Positions 42,658 to 51,656 of a stretch of 64,000 bases of DNA are shown piece by piece. How positions within the stretch are numbered: position 1 is the first letter of the stretch; each line of letters begins with the position of its first letter. A model generated the notes under the pieces. That model was not told the origin of the DNA. It saw only the letters and a list, made by a program, of their open reading frames with translations, and ran no database searches. The DNA is from UBA12077 sp963665525 (lineage in GTDB: Bacteria; Bacteroidota; Bacteroidia; Bacteroidales; UBA12077). The stretch is from NCBI GenBank assembly GCA_963665525.1, contig OY762280.1:2046001-2110000 (forward strand). Direction: 5' to 3'. The translations under genes were made by a program, and so were the position numbers.

Positions 42658-42671
42658 ACAATCTCTTTTTT
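42643..42671. terminator. Bidirectional terminator whose loop contains both stop codons
   Basis: Perfect 12-bp stem AAAAAAGAGATT (42643-42654) / AATCTCTTTTTT (42660-42671), loop TAAAC. The plus-strand stop TAA is 42655-42657 and the minus-strand stop is the complement of 42654-42656, so two convergent genes end within one hairpin with A6/T6 arms on both sides. Confidence 0.92.
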
Positions 42672-43952
42672 TGTGTCTATATTGTAAACTGAATACAATA
42701 GACTATAGAAAAAGGTAAAAAATGATATTCCAGCTATAGAATTAAGAAAAGCCTCAAAGAAAAAATTAATCGCAATAATCAATATAAAATAGAAAAAAAG
42801 AAATTGCTTTTTCTTTATAGTTATATATATAGTAAAAATTAACCATCCAATTAAAATAACCAATCCAACTAATCCTAATTTAACAGCTACATCTAAATAT
42901 TGATTGTGTGTATTATAATTGTGTTCTTTTGCTAAAGTCAAATCATATGTTCTGTATTTCTCATTCATTTTTTCATCGGCATCACCCGTTCCTACACCAA
43001 ACCAGAAGTGATCTTTAAAAACCTCATAACCAGACTTCCATAACCACAATCTGATATCAGAATCTTTATTTAGTGAGCTTCCTTCTATCACAGCACCGGT
43101 TTCATTAATATTCTTACTAAACTGTCTATTAGATAAGACCATTATGGAAATAAAGATTCCTATTCCTAATACAGTAAAAGCAATCCAATATTTTTTGTAT
43201 TTAAAGACGATAAAGAAGCTAAATCCCAGAAAACTTATTAAATAAGTAACATATGCTGCTCTACTACCTAAGAGCCAAATAAAAATTGTAAAATATCCTA
43301 TTAAGCTTAAGTATCCTATTTTTTTTCTTTGAGTCGTTTTAAATAAATAAATAATAATAGCGATAGAAAATAAGATAAATGCCGAGAAATAAGAAGGATG
43401 TTGAAAGAGGCTTAAAAAACTATGCGAAAAATTACTATATCGATAATTAATGAGTTTAATAAATCCAAAGCCTTCTGTTACTGTTGGCCAATGAGAACTT
43501 TCAAAATAATAATTACCTAATTCATTCACTCCTATGCTTTGCTTAAAAGCATAAGCTAAACATACAATACTTACAATAAAGTTCGTAAAAACAAAAACCT
43601 TTAAAATAACTCTATGATTTATTCTTACTTTATCAGTTATAAAAACTACTACTAAAGGTATAAAAAATATGGATAACTTCTTTTCAAGATCAAATAAGCC
43701 AATATCTATATGTTTAGTGTAGAAAAGACCGATGAGGTTCAATAAATAAAAAATTACAGGAAAATACAATAAGTATATACTCTTATATAAATCCTTTCTT
43801 ATTTTTCGAGCAGAAAATGTTGCAGATACAACCCACGCAAAAGTCACATGTGGAAGATATTCTTTCGTAAAAGGTAGTGCAATTGTAAATATTATAAATA
43901 TGTAAAACTGAAAATCATTCCTTATAAAATCTAAAATCCTGCGTCTATTCAT
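42654..43952 (-). CDS. O-antigen ligase/polymerase family membrane protein (Wzy_C)
   Basis: 432 residues with about 11-12 hydrophobic helices. A large periplasmic loop (about 275-345) ends in LAKEHNYNTHNQYLDVAVKLGLVGLVIL, the H-N-x-H-N/Q-Y motif of the Wzy_C/WaaL family. It either polymerises repeat units or ligates glycan to a lipid or protein acceptor; in Bacteroidota such proteins also glycosylate pilin-like targets. It is the last gene of the polysaccharide locus, separated by 92 bp from the methyltransferase gene and with its own promoter candidates. Confidence 0.85.
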   Translation of the reverse strand: MNRRRILDFIRNDFQFYIFIIFTIALPFTKEYLPHVTFAWVVSATFSARKIRKDLYKSIYLLYFPVIFYLLNLIGLFYTKHIDIGLFDLEKKLSIFFIPLVVVFITDKVRINHRVILKVFVFTNFIVSIVCLAYAFKQSIGVNELGNYYFESSHWPTVTEGFGFIKLINYRYSNFSHSFLSLFQHPSYFSAFILFSIAIIIYLFKTTQRKKIGYLSLIGYFTIFIWLLGSRAAYVTYLISFLGFSFFIVFKYKKYWIAFTVLGIGIFISIMVLSNRQFSKNINETGAVIEGSSLNKDSDIRLWLWKSGYEVFKDHFWFGVGTGDADEKMNEKYRTYDLTLAKEHNYNTHNQYLDVAVKLGLVGLVILIGWLIFTIYITIKKKQFLFFYFILIIAINFFFEAFLNSIAGISFFTFFYSLLYSVYNIDTKKEIV

Positions 43953-43985
43953 TCTTCCAATAGTTATATTAAAAATGAAACCTCA

Positions 43986-44001
43986 CAAATCTACAAAACT
44001 A
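43986..44001 (-). promoter_or_regulatory. Two adjacent -7 elements before the ligase gene
   Basis: On the minus strand, TAGTTTTG (44001-43994) and TAGATTTG (43993-43986) are both exact TAnnTTTG matches placed end to end, 34-49 bp before the ATG at 43952. No clear -33 TTTG is present, so strength is uncertain. They would let the ligase gene be expressed apart from the long operon. Confidence 0.45.
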
Positions 44002-44044
44002 TCCATTTCGTTTCACTATTTATAACTAATCTTCAATATAAATA

Positions 44045-44737
44045 TTATACTTTTTTTACTTTTACAGTTATAGTCACAGGATAATCTTTATCATAAAACA
44101 TGAGTTCTTCTTCTTTAAGTTCTTCAACACTAATTCCTTGTAATAAAGAAATTGCTGCTAATACATTTCCATATGATTTTACTTCAACATTTTCTTCACC
44201 AAATATTTCAGAAAAAATATTTTTAGCCGATTTAGGTGTAAACCGCCAGAAGTCTCCCCAGCGATCCATATCATAACGCGAAATCTGAGATATTCCGCTT
44301 AAAGTAATTAATGCATAACCTCCTTTGTTCAATAAATAATGAATACCTTCAATTGCTGATTTAAAATCATAAATAAAATTCAATGTTTGAGTACAAATAA
44401 AACAGTCAATTAAATTATGAGGTAAGGTTTCTTTTTTTGTTAAATCACCTACTATGGTGGCATTCGAATTATCAGCTGTAAAGTGAAGTATCTCTTGTTT
44501 TGTTATTCCGGAATCATTTAATTTTGAATAGTAATCATCTCCAATTTCCAGAACGGTTCCTTTCACCAAATCTTTATTTTCTGATAAAAATGTTTCAATA
44601 TAATATCGATCAATTGGTTTACCTCTATCCTCTCCAAAAATCCTTGATATGGGTTTTACTGTCCTAAAATCTTTCCAGTTTGTAGAAAAAATTTTCCTGT
44701 TCACCGATCTTAATATGGCTAATATATATTGTCTCAT
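44045..44737 (-). CDS. Class I SAM-dependent methyltransferase-like protein
   Basis: 230 residues. GTVLEIGDDYYSKLND (about 59-74) stands for motif I (E-x-G), LIDCFICTQTLNFIYDFKSAIEGIHYLLNKGGYALITLSG holds motifs IV-VI of a methyltransferase_11-type fold. The variant glycine loop (EIGDD rather than ExGxGxG) is common in polysaccharide-locus methyltransferases that cap or modify glycans. It follows the GT4 gene by 4 bp, in the same operon. It probably methylates a sugar or ends chain growth; substrate unknown. Confidence 0.75.
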   Translation of the reverse strand: MRQYILAILRSVNRKIFSTNWKDFRTVKPISRIFGEDRGKPIDRYYIETFLSENKDLVKGTVLEIGDDYYSKLNDSGITKQEILHFTADNSNATIVGDLTKKETLPHNLIDCFICTQTLNFIYDFKSAIEGIHYLLNKGGYALITLSGISQISRYDMDRWGDFWRFTPKSAKNIFSEIFGEENVEVKSYGNVLAAISLLQGISVEELKEEELMFYDKDYPVTITVKVKKV

Positions 44738-44741
44738 AAAA

Positions 44742-45800
44742 TTACTTATTTAAGAATATGTTTACCACCTGATTTTTATGTATATCATTTGAATATTTAT
44801 GTTGATATCTTTCGAGCAGATAATTTGACACTTCTTCCTTATCTTTTAGCTTATCAAAATTTAAGATTTTTTCTTTTAGATTTTCTATATCTTTTACACC
44901 TGAAAGAAATTGATAATCCTCACCCAGCATATCTTGAATATCACCAACTGATGTCGATATAATTGGCACTCCAAGCGACATCGCTTCTAAAATTATAATA
45001 GGTTGACCTTCATTCCAGGATGGAAGTATAAAACAATCGTATTGACTTAATGCTTTTGAAATTTCTCCTCTGGCAACCGGACCATTCAATCGAATATTAT
45101 CGGATATGTTCTTATTTAATTGATCATAAAATTTTTGATCATAGATATTCCCATAAATATCCAAGTTCAAATCTTTTAAACCATCTTGTTTAAACGCTTC
45201 TACTAAATCTCCTATCCCTTTTGAAGGTATATAATTTGATATGCAAATGTAGCTTTGCTTATAGGTATTATTCCATTCCCTCCTATTATCCTCAAAGTTT
45301 GATGTATTTGCCAATACATGTATTTTATTTCTACTGTAAAAACCTTTCACTTCATTTTTAAACCGGGGAGATAATACAATTAAATCGTTGATCAATTTAA
45401 GAAACATTTTTGCAATCAGCTTATTGAAATAATTTTTGCTGGTAAACTGACTAAAATCACCTCGATGTAAATGAGCAATTTGCTTTGTGCGAAAAGATAA
45501 AACTCTTGCAAGAAATAACACTATGATTATTTTTAATAAACCAAATATCGAAAGAGGCAAATTCACATACAGCACATGTATCTTTTTATGAATTAAGGCA
45601 TAACATATTTTTAAATAATTATGTAAGAGATCTCCTATTTTAGAGAGAAGCTTTTTATCCCATGTATTTTCTTCTACTTGAATAATATGACATCCTTCTT
45701 TTTCGAGAATACCAGATATCAAATTATTTGATACACTAATACCTGTTAATGTATTAGGTGGGAATTCTCCCCATATAATAATGGTGATATCATTCGTCAT
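44742..45800 (-). CDS. Glycosyltransferase family 4 (GT-B)
   Basis: 352 residues. GT-B fold: the N-terminal half contains an amphipathic membrane-associated region (SIFGLLKIIIVLFLARVL), and the C-terminal half has the donor-site motif with SQYDCFILPSWNEGQPIIILEAMSLGVPIISTSVGDIQDML (E-x7-E pattern in EGQPIIILE). It adds a sugar to the lipid-linked repeat unit on the cytosolic face. It overlaps the deacetylase gene by 11 bp, indicating translational coupling. Donor and acceptor unknown. Confidence 0.88.
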   Translation of the reverse strand: MTNDITIIIWGEFPPNTLTGISVSNNLISGILEKEGCHIIQVEENTWDKKLLSKIGDLLHNYLKICYALIHKKIHVLYVNLPLSIFGLLKIIIVLFLARVLSFRTKQIAHLHRGDFSQFTSKNYFNKLIAKMFLKLINDLIVLSPRFKNEVKGFYSRNKIHVLANTSNFEDNRREWNNTYKQSYICISNYIPSKGIGDLVEAFKQDGLKDLNLDIYGNIYDQKFYDQLNKNISDNIRLNGPVARGEISKALSQYDCFILPSWNEGQPIIILEAMSLGVPIISTSVGDIQDMLGEDYQFLSGVKDIENLKEKILNFDKLKDKEEVSNYLLERYQHKYSNDIHKNQVVNIFLNK

Positions 45801-46587
45801 TTTTTAGTTTTTTACTTTTTAGAAAATAAAGAACATGCTTATATGGCCAAAAGCATTCAAAATGCCTTCGGTTAATAACTTTTTCGTTACAAGAATAATA
45901 GTAGCGATAGTTACTTTGACTAAAAACAAATTTATGATAATGAGAAGCAATTCGAATTCCTAATTCACTTATATATTTAAACTGACCAAAAGGGAATGAA
46001 AAATATTCACAGTTGATATTCAATTTATTTTCCAAATATCGTTTACTTTCACCTACCTGATATTCTAATAATTCTTCATCATCTGTATTCAAATTTAAGT
46101 GATCCATGGTATGAGAACCCATAAAATGGCCTTCATTTTTTAAACCCTTAATTTGTTCCCAAGTCATGGGATTCTTTGCAGTATATACAATATTATTTTT
46201 AAAATTATTTCTATATTCTTGATCTCCGTTTATAAAGTTAGGGTTAATAAAAAAAGCTGCTTTTACATTAAATTCATTTAATACAGGTCTTATTTTAGTA
46301 TAACATTCTTCAAATCCATCATCAAACGAAAAAGCCACATAACATTGATCAGTATCAATATTCTTTTCTGATATCATTTGAACAGCCTTATCAAAATTTA
46401 TAAACCTTACTCCATTTTCAGAAAGTTTCATAAGCTGATTCCTAAACATAGAGATATCCGTTGTATTATCTTTACTAAAATAGTGACCGTTTAAAATATG
46501 TATACCAACTTGTGGTTTAGAACTTATACTAATAAGGTCAAGCATTAATTTTCTTACTATTTGTCTTAATCTGTTAAACATAACCAA
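45790..46587 (-). CDS. Polysaccharide deacetylase (NodB fold, CE4)
   Basis: 265 residues. FSFDDGFEE (86-94, Asp89/Asp90) and GSHTMDH (157-163, His159/His163) are NodB motifs 1 and 2, giving base and metal ligands. FFINPNFINGDQEYRN and the C-terminal YFSFPFGQFKYISELG fit motifs 3-4. It removes N- or O-acetyl groups from a sugar. There is no cleavable signal peptide, only a weak hydrophobic start (RLRQIVRKLMLDLISI), so it may work on cytosolic lipid-linked sugars. It overlaps the GT4 gene by 11 bp. Confidence 0.88.
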   Translation of the reverse strand: MVMFNRLRQIVRKLMLDLISISSKPQVGIHILNGHYFSKDNTTDISMFRNQLMKLSENGVRFINFDKAVQMISEKNIDTDQCYVAFSFDDGFEECYTKIRPVLNEFNVKAAFFINPNFINGDQEYRNNFKNNIVYTAKNPMTWEQIKGLKNEGHFMGSHTMDHLNLNTDDEELLEYQVGESKRYLENKLNINCEYFSFPFGQFKYISELGIRIASHYHKFVFSQSNYRYYYSCNEKVINRRHFECFWPYKHVLYFLKSKKLKNDE

Positions 46588-46593
46588 TACTTC

Positions 46594-47706
46594 CTAATTG
46601 TTAAGATATTTATCTTTAAAATAATTTAACACTTTTTCACTAACCATATCAGGCATATATCCTTTCTCCTCTATTGCATCAATACATTTTTTACAAATGC
46701 TTTCTTTTGATTTACCAATTTTATCTTTCCATATAACTATTTTATCAGCCAGATCTTTATAAGAATTATCCTTAAAAAATTCTCCATTTTTCTTTTGACT
46801 TAATAATTCTATTTCAGGACCATGAAGCTGCATATTGTCAGTTGTTATTACTGGTAAGCCAAATGAGAATGCTTGTAAAAGCGAAAGTCCTATTCCTCCT
46901 GGATAAATAAAAAGATCGGAATCTAAATAATATGAATGTAACTCTTCTCCATATTTTGCTCCAACAAATTTAATAACATCTGTTAATTCATACTTTTCTA
47001 TCAATTCTTGATATTGTAATACTACTCCACCACCAACTATAAGACACTCTATTTTGTAATTATATTTTGTCATTAAATAATTTATAGCCTCAATAAAGAC
47101 CTCAAGTTTCTTTTCTTTAGTAACTCTTCCACAAAATAATAATGTTAACTTTTGGCTTTTGGTTTTCTTCTGAGAAATATCAAAATTCAAAAACCCATAA
47201 TCTATTTTATTAATTGCATTTCCAATTATTATCACTTTATTTGATGGAATACCCAATTTTACAAGAACTTCATATCCACTCTCACTATAAACAAATATTC
47301 CAGAAGACCTCTTGTAAAAGAATTTTCGAATTATCTCCCCTATTCTTCCCTGCTTTCCTTTTGATGCATGAGACCACCAATAAAACTCTCTATTTTTAAA
47401 AAAATAGTTTATAAAATATATTAATAGCGTATGTATTAAATGAAAATCAACACCAGAACAAATAATAATATCCGGTTCTGAACTTGATATATATTTAAGT
47501 GATTTCCTTAAGTAATAGAAGTATTGACCAAAAATCTTAACCCCCCAGTAGTTAAGTAATATATACCTATCTCCTTTTAAGCTTTTAATTCCTTGATAAT
47601 CTGCCCCCCCAACAATATCAAAATCCATTTCTTCGCAATCAAAATAATTTTGATATAAATCTTTTCTATAATGCGCTAATACAGGTTCCAAGAGGAGAAT
47701 CTTCAT
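46594..47706 (-). CDS. Glycosyltransferase family 4 (GT-B)
   Basis: 370 residues. MKILLLEPVLAHYRKDLYQNYF opens the N-terminal Rossmann domain (the PxxAHYR start is common in this subgroup). LTLLFCGRVTKEKKLEVFIEAI begins the GT1/GT4 C-terminal domain, with YYLDSDLFIYPGGIGLSLLQAFSFGLPVITTD as donor site. It lies 6 bp before the deacetylase gene and 12 bp after the flippase gene. It transfers a sugar in assembly of the repeat unit. Confidence 0.88.
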   Translation of the reverse strand: MKILLLEPVLAHYRKDLYQNYFDCEEMDFDIVGGADYQGIKSLKGDRYILLNYWGVKIFGQYFYYLRKSLKYISSSEPDIIICSGVDFHLIHTLLIYFINYFFKNREFYWWSHASKGKQGRIGEIIRKFFYKRSSGIFVYSESGYEVLVKLGIPSNKVIIIGNAINKIDYGFLNFDISQKKTKSQKLTLLFCGRVTKEKKLEVFIEAINYLMTKYNYKIECLIVGGGVVLQYQELIEKYELTDVIKFVGAKYGEELHSYYLDSDLFIYPGGIGLSLLQAFSFGLPVITTDNMQLHGPEIELLSQKKNGEFFKDNSYKDLADKIVIWKDKIGKSKESICKKCIDAIEEKGYMPDMVSEKVLNYFKDKYLNN

Positions 47707-47718
47707 AATAATAGGTAG

Positions 47719-49002
47719 TTATTTATTTCTCTTTATTTCATAATTAAGTACTATATAAATTAATAACACAACACTCATTAAATAGCAAATAATTTCGATG
47801 AATAAATATACATGCAAAAAGTTCTCAAATAATAAATCTTTAAAAAGAACCAAAGAAAATATAGACAAAAAATAAAATGATTGCCACAAGCTTAACAATT
47901 TAATCTTTTTCATTGCAATAAAAATACTACTAAAAGAAGCTATTATAAAATTTAAAGCAAACGACCATACTAATATTTTACTAATTTTCCCTGATAATTC
48001 CCATTGATTTCCAAATATCAATTTAAACAGATCAACACCCCAAAAATAAATGACAATTACTTCAATAGAGGCAATGAGTAAAACAATTAGTAAAATAGGT
48101 AATAACTCCTTTATGAAGCTCTCATTTGCCCTATATTTTTCAGAAACCTTTTGCAATAATACGTTTGATAAGGATGTTGCAACCAGTGCCAGTGGAATAG
48201 ATAATACTAATTTTGACAAATCAAAATACCCTGCATATTCTGATGAAAAAAACTTATTGATTAAGATTGCTGGAAGAAGATAACTGCACGCACTTAAAAA
48301 GCTAGGTAGGACATTAAATTTAGGATATTCAGAATATTTTACAAAAATGTATCTTAACTTAACAAAACTAAAATTACTAAAATCAAGACCATGTCTTAAT
48401 GCTTGTACTATTCCATAAGTAATATTAGCAAAATGACCAATAATATCACCCAAAATAAGCCCAGAGCTTACATTAAAAAATTTAAATCCAATTTGTGATC
48501 CTCCTTCAACACTTCTTCTAATAATTTTATTTTTTGATATTGCGAAAAACTTCTTTTTTCGAATGAGCCAATAGTTAATGCTTTGATATCCATTAAACAA
48601 AAACGTCCCCACCGGAACAAAATATAAATAAAAACTATAATCATCCGATAAATTTAAAAAACCACATATATAAGGTTTCCAAAGAACAATAAGTACGGTT
48701 AAAAGGATATTAAACCCAAAGTTTATTAATAATGATACAAATAAAATATTAGCTGCTTCTTTATCTTTCTTTGGAAGAACAATGGCTAATTCATATTTTA
48801 ATGAAGCAATCACTAATAATATACCAACCAAGCTGGTATAAACAACATATGCACCAAAAGCCTCGGGTGCGTAATATCTTCTAAGAAAAGGCTGAAGTAT
48901 AATAGGAATTAATTGAGCTACTAAAGTACCGGTAATTAATATGGAAGAATTACGTATTAAATCTGATTTAAAAATAAAATCAAAACTCTTTTTATTCAAC
49001 AT
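47719..49002 (-). CDS. wzx: Oligosaccharide flippase (Wzx, MOP superfamily)
   Basis: 427 residues with 12 or so membrane helices. The start RNSSILITGTLVAQLIPIILQPFLRRYYAPEAFGAYVVYTSLVGIL is the classic polysaccharide_synt opening, with P-E-A-F-G-x-Y. It moves the undecaprenyl-linked repeat unit across the inner membrane. It is the only flippase seen in the locus, between a GT4 gene and the WecA-like gene (9 bp). Confidence 0.92.
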   Translation of the reverse strand: MLNKKSFDFIFKSDLIRNSSILITGTLVAQLIPIILQPFLRRYYAPEAFGAYVVYTSLVGILLVIASLKYELAIVLPKKDKEAANILFVSLLINFGFNILLTVLIVLWKPYICGFLNLSDDYSFYLYFVPVGTFLFNGYQSINYWLIRKKKFFAISKNKIIRRSVEGGSQIGFKFFNVSSGLILGDIIGHFANITYGIVQALRHGLDFSNFSFVKLRYIFVKYSEYPKFNVLPSFLSACSYLLPAILINKFFSSEYAGYFDLSKLVLSIPLALVATSLSNVLLQKVSEKYRANESFIKELLPILLIVLLIASIEVIVIYFWGVDLFKLIFGNQWELSGKISKILVWSFALNFIIASFSSIFIAMKKIKLLSLWQSFYFLSIFSLVLFKDLLFENFLHVYLFIEIICYLMSVVLLIYIVLNYEIKRNK

Positions 49003-49011
49003 ATCATCAAA

Positions 49012-49998
49012 CTATATAAACGGTACTCTTTTATCCACTTTTCTTGTTATCATATAAAAGAATAGCATACTTGACAAAAATAATGGAATTTTTAATACAC
49101 TAAACTCCCTATAAATTAAAATTATACCAATAACGATAATATTAATTCCTATTAGATAGAAATTAACTTTCTGATGAGAAAATCCTGCTTGTACAATTCT
49201 TTGGTAAGCATGTTTCTTATGTGCCTGACCCAATTTTTCATTATTTCTCCAACGCCGATATAAAGTAAAAGTTGCATCGAACCAAAAAGGAGACGCAAGC
49301 ATAATCCAGTTTAGAATTGAGAACTGGAGTGTATTATGGAAATAAATACCAAGAACAATTAATATAAAACCTAATTGAGTGCTTCCTACATCGCCCATAA
49401 ATATTTTTGCCTTAGGCCAGTTCCAGAATAGAAACCCAAGAATTGCTGCCATCAAAACTAAGTTTGTAATATTTCCTGAAAACAAAAACATTGCAATAGC
49501 TAGCATTACAGCTTCTGTTGATGCAAAACCATCCAGTCCATCCATGAAGTTAAATAAATTGATAAACCATACCATCCCAATAATTATAACAGGATATAGT
49601 ATCACGAAATACTTCATGTCAATTATTGGAATAATAAATGCTCTTAGTCCTCCCAAAAAATAAAAAGCAACAATTACAGTGATGAACTGAAAGAATAAAC
49701 GAACAACTGGCTTAAGGCTTATCAAATCATCGATAAGTCCTATGATCATTAAAATGGATCCACTTAATAAAGCATAAAACAATGACTGATTCATTTGATT
49801 CAATAAAAACAAGATTGAAATTCCTAAATACCAACTAATAACTATAGCTAAACCACCACCTGTTGGGGTTGGCACAAAATGGGAACTTCTCTCATTTGGA
49901 ATATCAATTAGTTTATGTTTAAGTGCAAAATATCTTATGATATATGTTAATATAAAAGATATTATGGCAACGAGTATAGCAATTAGATAGATATTCAA
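49012..49998 (-). CDS. WecA/WbpL-like initiating sugar-phosphate transferase
   Basis: 328 residues, about 10-11 helices. The polyprenyl-phosphate transferase motifs are present: PNERSSHFVPTPTGGGLAI (34-52), IGLIDDLIS (86-94, Asp90/Asp91), NLFNFMDGLDG (147-157) and FMGDVGSTQLGF. It moves a HexNAc-1-phosphate (GlcNAc, QuiNAc or FucNAc) to undecaprenyl phosphate to start a glycan. The adjacent epimerase-like gene, 11 bp upstream, is the common WbpV-WbpL pairing for 6-deoxy-HexNAc. A PglC-type initiator is also encoded at 59.3 kb, so the locus has two candidates. Confidence 0.9.
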   Translation of the reverse strand: MNIYLIAILVAIISFILTYIIRYFALKHKLIDIPNERSSHFVPTPTGGGLAIVISWYLGISILFLLNQMNQSLFYALLSGSILMIIGLIDDLISLKPVVRLFFQFITVIVAFYFLGGLRAFIIPIIDMKYFVILYPVIIIGMVWFINLFNFMDGLDGFASTEAVMLAIAMFLFSGNITNLVLMAAILGFLFWNWPKAKIFMGDVGSTQLGFILIVLGIYFHNTLQFSILNWIMLASPFWFDATFTLYRRWRNNEKLGQAHKKHAYQRIVQAGFSHQKVNFYLIGINIIVIGIILIYREFSVLKIPLFLSSMLFFYMITRKVDKRVPFI

Positions 49999-50009
49999 AA
50001 CCTTAATAT

Positions 50010-50888
50010 TTAGTGATATGTATTTTTAACATATGTTTCGATCATTTTCTGTATTCCTTGTTTTGTTGAATATCCAGGTATATGTCCCAAATATTCTTTA
50101 GTAAAGTTATTATCAAATTCCAATGATCCAAATAATCGACTAAATATTTTTGGTAAAATTTTGAATCCTACTTTCATGAATAACCCGGGTATTTTGACTA
50201 ATGTAACATGCTTACCAAATCCCTTGGCAATATATTCAACCAATTTTGTAGTTGAAATCGGCCTCTCATCTTGCGCAATAAATATACCAGAAACACTTTG
50301 CTCTATGATACAATCTAAGTAAGCTGCCAGGTTTTCAATATAAGTCATGCTTCGCCTATTATTGATATTTCCTAAGGGCAAAACCGAAAACTTCTTTACC
50401 AGTTTTATTATTTTAAGCATATTAGCCTTAACTCCCTCTCCATAAACCAAAGGTGTTCTTACGATTGCTATTTTAAAATTAGCATCTTCTAAATCTTTAA
50501 GCCCCAATTCAGCCTCATACTTACTTTTACCATAAGCATCAGTTGGAAAGCAAGCCGATTTTTCATTCTTTACACTTAAATTATTATCACCATAAACTTT
50601 TACCGTGCTCATAAACACAAACTGCTTAACCCCTGACCGTTTAGCTCTTTTTGCTACTTTTATGCATAAATCACGATTAACTCTATAGTATTCCGATTCC
50701 GGTATTGACTTCTCCTGATGTACTATGGCTGCTAAATGCAGTACCACATCATATTTATTAAAAGATATTTCTTCGGGTTTGTTTTCTATCAGAGATACCG
50801 TTTCAATGTCATTAAATTTTGAGTATCTTTCAAAATTAGTCCCTACAAAACTATTGGTTCCTATGATAAGTATCTTTGACATGAACAA
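50010..50888 (-). CDS. NAD-dependent epimerase/reductase (WbpV-like)
   Basis: 292 residues (a start at Met3 is also possible). IIGTNSFVGTNFERYS is the glycine-rich dinucleotide loop, and AYGKSKYEAELGL has the SDR Tyr-x-x-x-Lys. RTPLVYGEGVKANMLKIIKLV and NNRRSMTYIENLA are typical of the UDP-4-keto-6-deoxy-sugar reductases or C4 epimerases. Placed directly before the WecA/WbpL-like gene, it probably makes UDP-QuiNAc or UDP-FucNAc for that enzyme. Exact product is inference. Confidence 0.85.
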   Translation of the reverse strand: MFMSKILIIGTNSFVGTNFERYSKFNDIETVSLIENKPEEISFNKYDVVLHLAAIVHQEKSIPESEYYRVNRDLCIKVAKRAKRSGVKQFVFMSTVKVYGDNNLSVKNEKSACFPTDAYGKSKYEAELGLKDLEDANFKIAIVRTPLVYGEGVKANMLKIIKLVKKFSVLPLGNINNRRSMTYIENLAAYLDCIIEQSVSGIFIAQDERPISTTKLVEYIAKGFGKHVTLVKIPGLFMKVGFKILPKIFSRLFGSLEFDNNFTKEYLGHIPGYSTKQGIQKMIETYVKNTYH

Positions 50889-50894
50889 GTGTAA

Positions 50895-51656
50895 TTATCT
50901 GTTTCCAAAAAATTCAAATATTTTTCTAAGATACTTTGAATAAATATTGAAATAATTGGTTTTGATACTATTTTCCAGACAAGCTCTTTTTATTTCTTGA
51001 TTTAGCAGAATTCTGCTTTTATAAGATTGATTACTTACTCCACCTGTTCGCATAGTAACAAAGGGCTTCTCTAAATATTGATACTTGAGCTTATTCTTAT
51101 ATAAAAAGCGCACTAACAATTCAAAATCAGCACCAATTTTATAGTCTGTCTTGTAAAAGCCAAACTTATCAAATAATTCTCGTTTAACATAAAACGATGG
51201 ATGAGCCGGCATGATCCCAAATTTAAATTTATTCGGAATAAATCGTTTAGACGAATAATATCTTACAATCTTATTTAAGTTGTTTGGGTTAACAAATTGA
51301 ACATCTCCATATAAAACATCCAGATTTTTATCTTTAAACGACTTTGCAACTGTTTCGATAATATCATGACTTGAAAAAAAGTCATCTGCATTTAACATTC
51401 CAATAATATCCCCACTTGCCAGTTTTATACCTTTATTCATGGCATCATACATACCACAATCCGCTTCTGATATAAATTTGCTAACTCTATTTCCAAATGA
51501 TTTTATAATATCAACTGTAGCATCATTGGATGCTCCATCTACAATGATATACTCAATATTAGAATACGTTTGTTCTAAAACAGATTGAATAGTATCTTTT
51601 ATGGTATTACTACTATTATAAGATACTGTAATTATGGATACTTTATAATTATCCAT
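50895..51656 (-). CDS. Glycosyltransferase family 2 (GT-A)
   Basis: 253 residues. VSIITVSYNSSNTIKDTIQSVLEQTYSNIEYIIVDGASNDATVDII is the GT2 N-terminal block, and GDIIGMLNADDFF holds the DxD-like metal site. Its form (DGASNDAT, NADDFF, AHPSFYVKRELF) is the WcaA/SpsA-like group that works on O-antigen or colanic acid. It overlaps the polymerase gene by 8 bp and precedes the epimerase gene by 6 bp, so it is in the same operon. Confidence 0.9.
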   Translation of the reverse strand: MDNYKVSIITVSYNSSNTIKDTIQSVLEQTYSNIEYIIVDGASNDATVDIIKSFGNRVSKFISEADCGMYDAMNKGIKLASGDIIGMLNADDFFSSHDIIETVAKSFKDKNLDVLYGDVQFVNPNNLNKIVRYYSSKRFIPNKFKFGIMPAHPSFYVKRELFDKFGFYKTDYKIGADFELLVRFLYKNKLKYQYLEKPFVTMRTGGVSNQSYKSRILLNQEIKRACLENSIKTNYFNIYSKYLRKIFEFFGNR

